Counted from the stretch's first letter, positions 1-8,931 are shown. The stretch is DNA of 45,036 nt from Streptomyces hokutonensis (GCF_000376565.1 NZ_BARG01000016.1:1-45036); one strand, 5' to 3'. Numbers and translations are program-made. Notes: generated by a model not told the origin, from the letters alone.

Positions 1-781
1 CGGCTTCGGTGCCAGGGGCGGCGATCTCGGGGTCGGCGGCGGCTCCGTGCGCGGTGACATCGGCGTCGCCTTCGGCGCCGGGGTCGGCTGCGGGTTTCAC
101 GTCCGGTGCGGTGACCGGGACGTCGAGATCGGCGGTCGTGGCCGGGCCGGTCGCCTTCTCGGCAGCGTCGGAGCCCGGGGCCCCGGAGCCGGCGGCTTCG
201 GCACCCGCGCCGGTGTCGGTGGCCTCGCTGTTCTCGGCCGACCGGGGCTTCGCCGCTGCGGACCCGGTTTCGGTCGTGGCGTCTGCCGGAGCTGCTACGG
301 CTTTCCCGGTCGCGGCCGGAGCTTCTGCGGCCCTTCCTGTCGCGGCCGGGGCAGCTGCGGCTTTCCTGGCTTTGGCGGGAGCCTCTACGGCCTTTCCGCT
401 CGCGGCCGGAGTCGCTACGGCTTTCCCGGCCTCGATGGGAGCCTCTGCGGCCCTTCCGGTCACGGCCGGAGCCGCTGTGGCTGCTGCGGCTTTCCCGGTC
501 GCGGCCGCAGCCGCTACGACCTTCCCGGCCTCGGCCGGAGTCCCCACGACTCGCCCGGTCCCGATCCTGGCGGCTTCCGCCCGCTCGGGCGCGGCGGTCT
601 CGGAAGGCTCGACCTCGGCCTTCACCCCGGCCCCGCCCGGTATCGCTATCGCGTCGCCGGGCGTCGGCTCCCTGTCTACGTCGATGCCGACGCCGTCGGT
701 GTCGACGTCCGGCGGCGGAACCTGGCCATCGGCTGCCCCGGCCGTGTTCGGTGACTGGCGTGTGCTCGTGTGCTGAGGCAA
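1..781 (-). CDS. Unidentified protein, N-terminal part only (Ala/Lys-rich repeated tail)
   Basis: An open minus-strand frame runs from a TTG at 779-781 past the left edge of the window (260 codons seen). AAGGA lies 8 bases before the TTG. The protein begins MPQHTSTRQSPNTAG, continues with a Pro/Asp-rich stretch, then about eight copies of a 10-residue unit of the type GKAVATPAAS (roughly 277-558), then an acidic Ala/Pro/Asp stretch. The composition suggests a disordered, charged N-terminal extension; the folded part lies outside the window. I do not recognise the gene. Plus-strand frames over the same stretch are also open, but have no convincing ribosome site. The TTG start is the main uncertainty. 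Confidence 0.55.
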   Translation of the reverse strand, partial: MPQHTSTRQSPNTAGAADGQVPPPDVDTDGVGIDVDREPTPGDAIAIPGGAGVKAEVEPSETAAPERAEAARIGTGRVVGTPAEAGKVVAAAAATGKAAAATAAPAVTGRAAEAPIEAGKAVATPAASGKAVEAPAKARKAAAAPAATGRAAEAPAATGKAVAAPADATTETGSAAAKPRSAENSEATDTGAGAEAAGSGAPGSDAAEKATGPATTADLDVPVTAPDVKPAADPGAEGDADVTAHGAAADPEIAAPGTEA

Positions 782-950
782 CCCGAAGGTCCTTCCATGA
801 GGAGCCCGTAGTCGGAGTGGCGGCCCGTTAGGACCTGGCCGGCCAGACCCTCGCTGGGGAGGCAGGGCCGCCTTCATTCCGTACGAGTTGCCTCGTGCGC
901 CCGTTCACGGAACTGGGCAAACACCCGGCAAACGGCTTATCACCGTTCCG

Positions 951-2888
951 TCACGCGCCCCCAACCGCCGTGAGCAGCGCCAGCGGAGCCGCCGCCGACC
1001 TGGACTCCCGCACGCACGCGTGCGGGTACGGAACCGGCTCCGGGTGGGTGTCGCGGCCGTAGCCCGCGAGGACCTCGGGGAGCCGGTGGCCGGCCGCCGT
1101 CGCCGCGTCGACCAGCGCGTGCGCGACCGTACGGGCCTCGTCGTGCAGGCCGTAGCGCGAGAGGCCCAGCGTGATCAGCGCGTTGTCGTGCGGCCAGACC
1201 GAACCCCGGTGGTAGGAGAGCGGGTGGTACGCAGCCTGGCCGGAGGCGAGCGTGCGGACGCCCCAGCCGGAGAAGAAGTCCGGCTCCAGGAGCCTTCGGC
1301 CGACGAGTTCGCCGTACTCCTTGTCGAGGAGCCCGGACCACAGCAGATGCCCCGCGTCGGACGCCAGCGCGTCGACCTGGCGGCCCTCCCCGTCCAGCGC
1401 CAGCGCCGGGAAGGAGTGGTCCCGCATCCAGAAGTCCTGCTGGAAACGGTCCCGCAGATCGGCCGCGGCCTGCTCCAGGAGGGCCGCGTACGTCTCGTCC
1501 TCCCACACCGTCCGCGCCACCCACGCGGTGCGGCGCAGCGCGTCGTACGCGTACCCCTGGGCCCCCGCCGCCATCACGGGACCGCTTGCGCGGGTGCCGT
1601 CGGCCCCGCAGATGGCGCCGGGGGAGTCCTTCCAGTTCTGGTTGGCCAGGCCGCCCTGGTCCGCGCGGTAGACCAGATAGCCACGCGAGGTCAGGCCGCC
1701 GTGGTCGAGCATCCAGCCCACCGCCGCACGGGCGTTGGACTCCAGACGCCGGGCGAGTGCCGTGTCACCGGTCTGCTCGACATACGCGCCGAGCAGCACG
1801 AGGAACAGCGGGGTCGCGTCGACCGAGCCGTAGTAACGCCCGTACGGCACCTGCCCGAAGTGCGCCAGCTCGCCGTGCCGCACCTCGTGCACGATCTTGC
1901 CGGGCTGCGACACCGACTCGGGGCCGACCGCCGTCGCCTGGGTCGCGGCGAGTGCGGGCAGTGTGGCGGCGGCGAGTTGGGGGCGGTAGGGGAGGGCGAA
2001 CAACGACGTCAGTAGCGCGTCCCTGCCCAGCAGGGTCAGGAACCAGGGCGCGCCCGCCGCCGGTACGCGCAGCTCCTCGCCGTCGAGGCCCGTCGCCGGA
2101 ACCTGGAGCGAGGCCAGGTCCGACAGGCCCCGCGCGCAGGCGGCGGCCAGCTCCGGCCAGCCGGTGGGGAAGGAGACGCCCTGGACGTACTCGCCCTCCA
2201 GCGCGAGGAGTTGCTCGTTCAGCGCGGACGGGGAACGCGGTACCCGCAGCGCCCGCTTGTCGCCGTGCGGGCGGGCCATCACGCGCAGCGCCAGCTCGGC
2301 GGTGCCGTGCGGTTCGAGGTCCAGGGTCCACACCATGCGGCGGGCGCCGGTGCCGGTCTCCTCGACGCCGTCGGGGGCGGGCTCGGCCGTGACCGTCGTG
2401 CAGGATCGCCATTCGCCGCGCTGGTAGGCGAACTCCACGCCGTCGTCGAGGACTTGGCGGGAGCGGGTGGCTCCGGTCTTCGCGTAGGTGCGGTAGTCGG
2501 AGCGGAGTTCGAACTGGTCGGTGAAGTCGGCGTCCGCGGTGACCGCGAGCCGGACCGTGGTCGGCACCGGCCGGTTGCTGGTCACCTTCAGCGACTCGAC
2601 GAACGAGCCGTCGCCGACGGCCTGTTCACGGAAGAGCGTGTGCGCGGGCGGCTCCTGGCGGCCACCGCGCGGGACCAGGACACAGCGCGCCATGTCCCCG
2701 TCGGCCACCGGTGTCAGTGCCTCCGGCACCGCGCCGTCGACCGTCAACTGCCAGCGGCTCAGGTGCCGGGCGTCCCGTACGAATAACCCGTCCGGGGAAC
2801 TGCCGCCCCGTACGCCGCTGATGTCCCCGCCGTCGCCCACGGCTGCGAACGTCCCGCCGTGCACGAGCAGATGATGCCGGTCCGTCAT
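951..2888 (-). CDS. Glycogen debranching-type glycosidase (amylo-alpha-1,6-glucosidase family)
   Basis: 645 aa. The N-terminal region (MTDRHHLLVHGGTFAAVGD, then SSPDGLFVRDARHLSRW) is the typical beta-sandwich N-domain of bacterial glycogen-debranching-like proteins. The C-terminal half holds an (alpha/alpha)6 barrel with APWFLTLLGRDALLTS, NQNWKDSPGAICGADG and YHRGSVWPHDNALI. It is expected to cleave alpha-1,6 or related glucosidic bonds in the cytoplasm; the true substrate is not evident. The ATG at 2888 follows GGGAGGGG and overlaps the stop of the upstream glycosidase gene as ATGA, so the two are translationally coupled. A longer frame continues upstream but only shadows that gene. Confidence 0.88.
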   Translation of the reverse strand: MTDRHHLLVHGGTFAAVGDGGDISGVRGGSSPDGLFVRDARHLSRWQLTVDGAVPEALTPVADGDMARCVLVPRGGRQEPPAHTLFREQAVGDGSFVESLKVTSNRPVPTTVRLAVTADADFTDQFELRSDYRTYAKTGATRSRQVLDDGVEFAYQRGEWRSCTTVTAEPAPDGVEETGTGARRMVWTLDLEPHGTAELALRVMARPHGDKRALRVPRSPSALNEQLLALEGEYVQGVSFPTGWPELAAACARGLSDLASLQVPATGLDGEELRVPAAGAPWFLTLLGRDALLTSLFALPYRPQLAAATLPALAATQATAVGPESVSQPGKIVHEVRHGELAHFGQVPYGRYYGSVDATPLFLVLLGAYVEQTGDTALARRLESNARAAVGWMLDHGGLTSRGYLVYRADQGGLANQNWKDSPGAICGADGTRASGPVMAAGAQGYAYDALRRTAWVARTVWEDETYAALLEQAAADLRDRFQQDFWMRDHSFPALALDGEGRQVDALASDAGHLLWSGLLDKEYGELVGRRLLEPDFFSGWGVRTLASGQAAYHPLSYHRGSVWPHDNALITLGLSRYGLHDEARTVAHALVDAATAAGHRLPEVLAGYGRDTHPEPVPYPHACVRESRSAAAPLALLTAVGGA

Positions 2889-4399
2889 CCCCGGTCCCCT
2901 CCCTTGACTCTCTTGGCGCCCTTGGCTTCCGTGCCGTTCACTTCTGTGCCACGCATGTCGAACGTGCCGAGACCCGTGCCGGACACGCCGTGCCCGGGGG
3001 GCTCGTGAAGCAGATCGAGGGTCAGTGCGGCGGTCCAGCTGAAGCCGGTCGCGCCGCACGCCTCGCCGTCGTACGGGTCGACGTACTCGGCGAAGTCGGT
3101 GGCGGCGGCCGTCTCCAGGACGGCGTCGCGCAGTGCCTCCGCCCGCGTCCGCTCGCCGTGCAGCCGCAGGCCGCGCTCCAGCAGCCAGCTCGTGTTGAAC
3201 CAGGCCGGGCCGCGCCAGTACCGGTGCGGATCGAAGGCCTCGCCCAACAGGTCGTAGCTGGGCGGGAGTTGAGTGGTGTCCCCGAGCCCGAAGTGCGGTC
3301 CGGACGCCGTACGGACGAGGGCCGCGGCGATGTCCCGGGGCAGGTCGGGGAGAAGGAGGGGGATCAGGCCGGAGACGCTCCGCTCGGGGATCAGTCCCTC
3401 GCCCCGGACGTCACGGCAGAAGAACATGCCCTCGGCCGGATCCCACAGCCGCTCGATCAGGACGCCGGTGAGGCGCTCCGCGCGGGCGTGCCGGGCCGTG
3501 CCGGTCGCGCCCAACTCCCGTGCGATCCGGGCCAACGCGTGCTCGGAGGCGATGAGCAGGGCGTTGAAGGACGGGTCCTCCACCGCGAACTCGCTTGCCC
3601 CGTCGGCGTATTGGCCGTCGCGGTAGTCCGTCGCGAGCCGCACGTAACGGCCGTAGTCGAGGTCCGTGGGCCGGTCCTCGGCGGCCCCGTGGTCGAGGTC
3701 GGCGCGGCGGAAGGAGCGGGCCGGGGCGGGCGTGACGCGACTCAACGGGGCGTCCCAGCAAGGGCTGTTGTCCATACCCTGTTCCCAGGGGTGCACGACG
3801 GACGCGAGCCCGCCCCCGCCCAGGTCGCGCCGGTGCAGCAGATAGCGGTGCCAGGCGGCCAGCCGGGGGTAGACACCGGCCAGGAAGCCGCGCGCGCGGG
3901 AGAGGCCCGGGTCCGCGCAGTGCACCAGCCACGCCGCCAGCGCGTGCACCGGTGGCTGCACGATGCCCGAGGTCTGTACGGTGCGCGGGGCGCCCGCGGT
4001 GTGGCCCGCGGTCGAGGAGCGCCAGAAGTCGGGGCTCGGGAAGTACGCGTCGAGCGGTACGGAGGGGTTGAAGACGATGTGCGGGATCCGGCCGTCGCCC
4101 CACTGGGCGGCGAGCAGCGTCTCCAGCTCCGTCTGCGCCCGCAGCGGTGAGAGGTGCCGCAGACCGATCGCGATGAACGCGGAGTCCCAGGACCACTGGT
4201 GCGGATACAGACCGCGCGAGGGGACCGTTGAGGCTCCCGTCCAGTTCGCTTCCAGTACGGCAGCCGCCCTGAGGTGCAGGGAACCTGACAAGGACGGCGG
4301 ATCGTATACGAGGTGGTGCTCCACGGGGAGGGCTGTGAGCTGGGCAGTGCGATCCACTCGGGACTCCACGAAACACATCGTGCCGACCGGTTCGGTCAT
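2885..4399 (-). CDS. GH63/MGH-like glycoside hydrolase
   Basis: 504 aa from the ATG at 4399. Motifs of an (alpha/alpha)6-barrel glycosidase of the mannosylglycerate hydrolase/GH63 type: LYPHQWSWDSAFIAIGLRHL near the N-terminus, GRIPHIVFNP, GIVQPPVHALAAW, HPWEQGMDNSPCWD, EDPSFNALL, and YWRGPAWFNTSWLLERGL followed by FSWTAALTLDLL at the C-terminus. It probably hydrolyses a small glycoside or oligosaccharide in the cytoplasm. It heads a two-gene unit with the debranching-type enzyme and is divergent from a ROK regulator. No ribosome site precedes 4399 or the alternative ATG at 4378; a promoter-like pair places the transcript start at the first ATG, which would make it leaderless. Confidence 0.82.
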   Translation of the reverse strand: MTEPVGTMCFVESRVDRTAQLTALPVEHHLVYDPPSLSGSLHLRAAAVLEANWTGASTVPSRGLYPHQWSWDSAFIAIGLRHLSPLRAQTELETLLAAQWGDGRIPHIVFNPSVPLDAYFPSPDFWRSSTAGHTAGAPRTVQTSGIVQPPVHALAAWLVHCADPGLSRARGFLAGVYPRLAAWHRYLLHRRDLGGGGLASVVHPWEQGMDNSPCWDAPLSRVTPAPARSFRRADLDHGAAEDRPTDLDYGRYVRLATDYRDGQYADGASEFAVEDPSFNALLIASEHALARIARELGATGTARHARAERLTGVLIERLWDPAEGMFFCRDVRGEGLIPERSVSGLIPLLLPDLPRDIAAALVRTASGPHFGLGDTTQLPPSYDLLGEAFDPHRYWRGPAWFNTSWLLERGLRLHGERTRAEALRDAVLETAAATDFAEYVDPYDGEACGATGFSWTAALTLDLLHEPPGHGVSGTGLGTFDMRGTEVNGTEAKGAKRVKGGDRG

Positions 4400-4477
4400 G
4401 GCTACCGTAGGGTTACGTCTATTTAACACGCAAAACTCAATATGTAATGCAGGGTTGAGAAACACAAGGGGGTGCGC
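4400..4477. promoter_or_regulatory. Divergent promoter/operator region between glycosidase and ROK genes
   Basis: A 78-bp gap, clearly AT-richer than its surroundings. Minus strand: TTGCGT (4428-4433), 18-base spacer, TACGGT (4404-4409), with the glycosidase ATG five bases beyond, fitting a leaderless start. An inverted repeat CTCAA (4436-4440) / TTGAG (4455-4459) is a candidate ROK operator. The ROK gene itself has AAGGGGG before its ATG. The promoter and operator calls are inference from pattern only. Confidence 0.4.
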
Positions 4478-5680
4478 ATGACGGGAAGAGGTCAAGGGAG
4501 CGCCGGAGATCTGCTCGAACTGGTGCGCACCGGGCGCGCCACGACCCGAGGCGCCCTCCAGCAAGTGACCGGACTCTCCCGCGCGACCGTCGGCCAGCGC
4601 CTGGACCGGCTCTTCCGCGCGGGCTGGCTGCGCGAGGGCGCGGGCGGCCCCGTGGACTCCCCGCTGGGCGGCAGACCCTCCATCACCCTCGAGTTCGACG
4701 ACGCCCACGCCGTGGTCCTCGCGGCGGACCTGGACACCCGCCACGCGCGCGCGTGCGTCCTCTCGCTCAGCGGCGAGATCCTCGCGGAGCACGGCGGCAC
4801 GCTGGTCATCGAGGACGGCCCGGACGCCGTACTGGGTGAACTCGGCCGCTGGTTCGCCGAGTTGCTGGAGAAGGCCGGACATCAGGCGTCCGAGGTCTGC
4901 GGGATCGGTCTCGCGGTCCCCGGCCCGGTCGACACCGACACCGGCCGGGTCGTCCAGCCGCCGATGATGCCCGGCTGGGACGGCTACGACATAAGAGGCC
5001 GCCTGGCCCGCGCCTTCACCGAGCACACCGGCGCCCCCCGGGTCCCGGTCCTCGTCGACAACGACGCCAACCTCATGGCCTACGGCGAACAGCGCACCGG
5101 CCACCCCGACTGCCAGGCCTTCGTCCTGGTCAAGGTCTCGACCGGTATCGGCGCCGGAGTCGTCGTCGGCGGCTCCATCTTCCGGGGCATCGACGGCGGC
5201 GCGGGCGACATCGGCCACATCCGGATCCCGGCGGGCGCGCAGGCACTGTGCCGGTGCGGGTCCTACGGCTGTCTCGCCGCCGTCGCCAGCGGTGGCGCCG
5301 TCGCGCGACGGCTGGCCGAGACCGGGGTGCCGGCCGCCTCCGGCTCGGACGTACGGGACCTGCTGGCTTCGGGGCACCCGGGGGCGGCCGCGTTCGCCCG
5401 CGAGGCGGGACGGCAGGTCGGGGACGTCCTGGCGACCGTGGTGACGCTGCTCAACCCCGGGGTCCTGATGATCGCGGGAGACCTGGCCGGCACCTCCTTC
5501 CTGACGGGCGTACGGGAGCTGCTGTACCAGCGGGCGCTGCCGCGCTCCACCGCTCATCTGCACGTACTGACCTCACGGCTCGGCGAGCGGGCCGGTCTGG
5601 TGGGGGCGGGCGCGCTGGTCGTGGAGTACCTGTACGCGCCGGAGCGGGTCGAGGAGCGGCTGCTCGCGCTGGGCATGTGA
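4478..5680 (+). CDS. ROK family transcriptional regulator
   Basis: 400 aa. An N-terminal winged helix-turn-helix (LLELVRTGRATTRGALQQVTGLSRATVGQRLDRL, split here by region, residues 10-45) precedes a ROK sugar-kinase fold: GLAVPGPVD, VDNDANLMAYGE, STGIGAGVVVGG, GAGDIGHI and the zinc site CRCGSYGCL. It likely represses the divergent glycosidase pair and senses the released sugar. The ATG at 4478 follows AAGGGGG at a good distance; the GTG at 4472 lies within that ribosome site and was rejected. A sugar-kinase activity cannot be excluded from sequence, but the HTH favours regulation. Confidence 0.9.
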   Translation: MTGRGQGSAGDLLELVRTGRATTRGALQQVTGLSRATVGQRLDRLFRAGWLREGAGGPVDSPLGGRPSITLEFDDAHAVVLAADLDTRHARACVLSLSGEILAEHGGTLVIEDGPDAVLGELGRWFAELLEKAGHQASEVCGIGLAVPGPVDTDTGRVVQPPMMPGWDGYDIRGRLARAFTEHTGAPRVPVLVDNDANLMAYGEQRTGHPDCQAFVLVKVSTGIGAGVVVGGSIFRGIDGGAGDIGHIRIPAGAQALCRCGSYGCLAAVASGGAVARRLAETGVPAASGSDVRDLLASGHPGAAAFAREAGRQVGDVLATVVTLLNPGVLMIAGDLAGTSFLTGVRELLYQRALPRSTAHLHVLTSRLGERAGLVGAGALVVEYLYAPERVEERLLALGM

Positions 5681-5768
5681 CGTTCACATTTCCACCCGGA
5701 GACTCGTCCGCATGGTGAAATCTCGCCGGGTGTGGAAGCGTGATTCTCACCACCTTTGATAGGGGTGG

Positions 5769-5784
5769 CGCTCAGGTGAGCGGA
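5769..5784. promoter_or_regulatory. Palindromic site, copy 1, upstream of ppdK
   Basis: CGCTCA-GG-TGAGCG, a perfect inverted repeat with 6-base arms, followed by GA. The same core appears again about 100 bp downstream (5870-5885). Two copies in one leader suggest a regulator binding as two dimers; the regulator is unknown. Confidence 0.4.
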
Positions 5785-5809
5785 TCTTGGGCGGCTGCAC
5801 TTCTCCAAG

Positions 5810-5830
5810 GGGTGGCACTGGGTGCCACCC
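5810..5830. promoter_or_regulatory. Stem-loop in the ppdK leader region
   Basis: Arms GGGTGGCA (5810-5817) and TGCCACCC (5823-5830) with a 5-base loop, between the two palindromic sites. There is no U-run. It may end the ROK transcript or be part of the ppdK leader; its function is not shown. Confidence 0.35.
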
Positions 5831-5869
5831 TCTGATCGTTCATCGATCGAAAACAGGCGAGCGCGCAAC

Positions 5870-5885
5870 CCGCTCAGGTGAGCGG
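5870..5885. promoter_or_regulatory. Palindromic site, copy 2, upstream of ppdK
   Basis: CCGCTCA-GG-TGAGCGG, 7-base perfect arms. It shares a 15-16 base core with the copy at 5769-5784. The 406-bp gap from 5681 to 6086 also holds an imperfect TTCCACCCGG / CCGGGTGTGGAA pair just after the ROK gene; no small gene was found in the gap. Confidence 0.4.
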
Positions 5886-6086
5886 AAAGTGCGGCAGATG
5901 GGTCCGCCCGCGTTCAAGAAGTGAAAACATCCGACGGTGTTCGCTTGCCGAGCTTTGACTTTCGATCCGCTGGCGGACGACTGGTTACGGACGCATGACA
6001 TGCAAGTGGACGTACCCAGGCGCCTTCGATCTGGGTATGTTCCTGGCCGTCAGGGCAGCCACCCGCGTCCCGAGGAGTCGAGACCC

Positions 6087-8807
6087 GTGTCGGAAAACAA
6101 AGAACCCCACGTAGCGAAGTTCGTCTATGACTTCACCGAGGGAAACAAGGACCTCAAGGACCTTCTCGGCGGCAAGGGTGCCAACCTCGCCGAGATGACG
6201 AACCTGGGCCTTCCCGTGCCCCCCGGCTTCACCATCACCACCGAGGCGTGCAAGACCTACCTCGACAGTGGCGAGGAGCCGGCGGCACTGCGTGACGAGG
6301 TGAGTGCACACCTCGACGCGCTGGAGTCGACGATGGACAAGAAGCTGGGGCAGGCCGACAACCCCCTCCTCGTATCGGTCCGTTCCGGGGCGAAGTTCTC
6401 CATGCCCGGCATGATGGACACCGTCCTGAACATCGGCCTCTCCGACAAGTCCGTGCAGGGCCTGGCGAAGCAGGCCGGCGACGAGCGCTTCGCGTGGGAC
6501 TCGTACCGCCGCCTCATCCAGATGTTCGGCAAGACCGTCCTCGGCGTCGACGGCGACCTCTTCGAGGAGGCCCTCGACAAGGCCAAGGAGGCCAAGAAGG
6601 TCACGGTCGACACCGAACTGGACGCGGCCGACCTGAAGAAGCTGGTCACCCGCTTCAAGCGGATCGTCAAGACCGAGGCGGGCCGCGACTTCCCGCAGGA
6701 CCCGCGTGAGCAGATGGACCTCGCCATCCACGCGGTCTTCGACTCCTGGAACACCGACCGCGCCAAGCTCTACCGCCGCCAGGAACGCATCCCGCACGAC
6801 CTCGGCACCGCCGTCAACGTCTGCTCGATGGTCTTCGGCAACCTCGGCCCCGACTCCGGCACGGGCGTCGCCTTCACCCGCGACCCCGCCAGCGGCCACC
6901 AGGGCGTCTACGGCGACTACTTGCAGAACGCGCAGGGCGAGGACGTGGTGGCGGGCATCCGCAACACCGTCCCGCTCGCCGAGTTGGAGCAGATCGACAA
7001 GAAGTCGTACGACCAGCTCATGCAGATCATGAAGACCCTGGAGAACCACTACAAGGATCTCTGCGACATCGAATTCACCATCGAGCGCGGCCAGTTGTGG
7101 ATGCTGCAGACGCGGGTGGGGAAGCGCACGGCGGGTGCGGCGTTCCGTATCGCCACGCAGTTGGTGGACCAGGGCCTCATCGACGAGGCGGAGGCCCTCC
7201 AGCGGGTCACCGGTGCCCAGTTGGCGCAGCTGATGTTCCCGCGCTTCGACGAGGACGCGAAGGTCCAGCAGGTCGGCCGGGGCATCGCGGCCTCGCCGGG
7301 CGCTGCGGTCGGCAAGGCGGTCTTCGACTCGTACACGGCGGTGAAGTGGTCGCGTTCGGGCGAGAAGGTCATCCTGGTCCGCCGCGAGACCAACCCCGAC
7401 GACCTCGACGGCATGATCGCGGCGGAGGGCATTCTGACCAGCCGGGGAGGGAAGACCTCGCACGCGGCCGTCGTGGCGCGCGGCATGGGCAAGACGTGCG
7501 TCTGCGGCGCGGAGGAGCTTGAGGTCGACACCAAGCGCCGCCGGATGGTCGTGCCGGGTGGACACGTCGTCGAGGAGGGCGACGTCATCTCCATCGACGG
7601 TTCCAGCGGCAAGGTGTACCTCGGTGAGGTCCCGGTCGTCCCGTCCCCGGTCGTGGAGTACTTCGAGGGCCGCATGCACGCGGGCGCGGACGACGCCGAC
7701 GAACTGGTCGAGGCGGTCCACCGGATCATCGGATACGCGGACCGCGTACGGCGGTTGAGGGTGCGCGCCAACGCGGACAACGCCGAGGACGCGCTGCGCG
7801 CCCGCCGCTTCGGCGCCCAGGGCATCGGCCTGTGCCGCACGGAGCACATGTTCCTCGGCGACCGCAGGGAGCTGGTGGAACGCCTGATCCTGGCGGATAC
7901 GGAGGCCGAACGAGAGGAATCCCTGAAGGGCTTGTTGCCGCTCCAGAAGGCGGACTTCGTCGAGCTCTTCAAGGCGATGGACGGACTCCCGGTGACGGTC
8001 CGCCTGTTGGACCCCCCGCTGCACGAATTCCTCCCGGACATCACGGAGTTGTCGGTCCGGGTTGCGCTAGCAGAATCCCGCCAGGAGTCCCACGAGAACG
8101 ACCTCCGCCTCCTCCAGGCGGTCCACCGCCTGCACGAGCAGAACCCGATGCTGGGCCTGCGGGGCGTACGCCTGGGCCTGGTCATCCCCGGCCTGTTCAC
8201 GATGCAGGTGAGGGCGATCGCCGAGGCGGCGGCGGAACGCAAGGCGGCGAAGGGCGACCCGCGCGCCGAGATCATGATCCCGCTCGTCGGCACGGTCCAG
8301 GAGCTGGAGATCGTCCGCGAGGAGGCCGACCAGGTCATCGCGGAGGTGGAGGCGGCGACGGGCACGTCCCTGAAGCTGTCGATCGGCACGATGATCGAAC
8401 TCCCGCGCGCGGCACTGACGGCGGGCCAGATCGCGGAGGCGGCGGAGTTCTTCTCCTTCGGCACGAACGACCTCACCCAGACGGTGTGGGGCTTCAGCCG
8501 CGACGACGTGGAGGCCTCGTTCTTCACGGCCTACCTGGAGAAGGGCATCTTCGGAGTCAGCCCCTTCGAGACGATCGACAGGGACGGTGTCGGTTCCCTG
8601 GTGAAGCTCGCGGCGAAGGCCGGCCGCGAGACCCGCCCGGACCTGAAGCTGGGCGTCTGCGGCGAACACGGCGGCGACCCCGAGTCGGTCCACTTCTTCC
8701 ACGAGGTCGGGCTGGACTACGTCTCCTGCTCACCGTTCCGGATCCCGGTGGCGCGGCTGGAGGCGGGGCGGGCGGCTTCGGTGGCGCAGGGGAGCGATCA
8801 CCGGTAG
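6087..8807 (+). CDS. ppdK: Pyruvate, phosphate dikinase
   Basis: 906 aa, the usual PPDK length. It interconverts pyruvate + ATP + Pi and PEP + AMP + PPi in the cytosol. N-terminal ATP-grasp domain (FVYDFTEGNKDLKDLLGGKG), swivelling phosphohistidine domain with GGKTSHAAVVARGMGK (His about 459), and C-terminal PEP/pyruvate TIM barrel ending with LGVCGEHGGDP (Cys about 858). The GTG at 6087 follows GAGGAG and gives the family N-terminus MSENK; the frame stays open upstream to 5937, but those residues do not look like PPDK. It is a single-gene unit with a 400-bp leader region and strong hairpins behind. It probably feeds gluconeogenesis or anaplerosis. Confidence 0.96.
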   Translation: MSENKEPHVAKFVYDFTEGNKDLKDLLGGKGANLAEMTNLGLPVPPGFTITTEACKTYLDSGEEPAALRDEVSAHLDALESTMDKKLGQADNPLLVSVRSGAKFSMPGMMDTVLNIGLSDKSVQGLAKQAGDERFAWDSYRRLIQMFGKTVLGVDGDLFEEALDKAKEAKKVTVDTELDAADLKKLVTRFKRIVKTEAGRDFPQDPREQMDLAIHAVFDSWNTDRAKLYRRQERIPHDLGTAVNVCSMVFGNLGPDSGTGVAFTRDPASGHQGVYGDYLQNAQGEDVVAGIRNTVPLAELEQIDKKSYDQLMQIMKTLENHYKDLCDIEFTIERGQLWMLQTRVGKRTAGAAFRIATQLVDQGLIDEAEALQRVTGAQLAQLMFPRFDEDAKVQQVGRGIAASPGAAVGKAVFDSYTAVKWSRSGEKVILVRRETNPDDLDGMIAAEGILTSRGGKTSHAAVVARGMGKTCVCGAEELEVDTKRRRMVVPGGHVVEEGDVISIDGSSGKVYLGEVPVVPSPVVEYFEGRMHAGADDADELVEAVHRIIGYADRVRRLRVRANADNAEDALRARRFGAQGIGLCRTEHMFLGDRRELVERLILADTEAEREESLKGLLPLQKADFVELFKAMDGLPVTVRLLDPPLHEFLPDITELSVRVALAESRQESHENDLRLLQAVHRLHEQNPMLGLRGVRLGLVIPGLFTMQVRAIAEAAAERKAAKGDPRAEIMIPLVGTVQELEIVREEADQVIAEVEAATGTSLKLSIGTMIELPRAALTAGQIAEAAEFFSFGTNDLTQTVWGFSRDDVEASFFTAYLEKGIFGVSPFETIDRDGVGSLVKLAAKAGRETRPDLKLGVCGEHGGDPESVHFFHEVGLDYVSCSPFRIPVARLEAGRAASVAQGSDHR

Positions 8808-8838
8808 GCCGTAGGTACGTAGGTACGACCACTGAACG

Positions 8839-8887
8839 CCGGAACCGTCGCTTGTCCCCGACCCTCACCGATGGGCGACGGTTCCGG
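8839..8887 (+). terminator. Large stem-loop after ppdK
   Basis: Perfect 13-base arms at 8839-8851 and 8875-8887 (CCGGAACCGTCGC and its complement) around a 23-base loop, starting 31 bases after the ppdK stop. The first of two consecutive hairpins. Confidence 0.6.
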
Positions 8888-8896
8888 ATCACGAAG

Positions 8897-8931
8897 GAGG
8901 GGCGGCATCCTGTGCGGGGATGCTGCCCCTC
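8897..8931 (+). terminator. Terminator hairpin after ppdK
   Basis: 14-base arms (8897-8910 and 8918-8931; GAGGGGCGGCATCC) with one G-U pair and a 7-base loop. No U-tract, as is common in actinomycetes. Its position rules against the far-upstream start of the next gene. Confidence 0.7.

Noticed and set aside
9..776. Two overlapping plus-strand frames rich in Ala/Ser or Gly/Arg
   Set aside because: They mirror the repetitive minus-strand gene, have no good ribosome site and show no recognisable domain; the minus frame has AAGGA before a TTG.
888..2427. Long plus-strand frames opposite the debranching-type gene
   Set aside because: Arg/Val-rich antisense shadows caused by high GC; the minus-strand product has clear family motifs.
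5985..8024. 679-aa minus-strand frame opposite ppdK
   Set aside because: Antisense shadow of a clearly identified PPDK gene.
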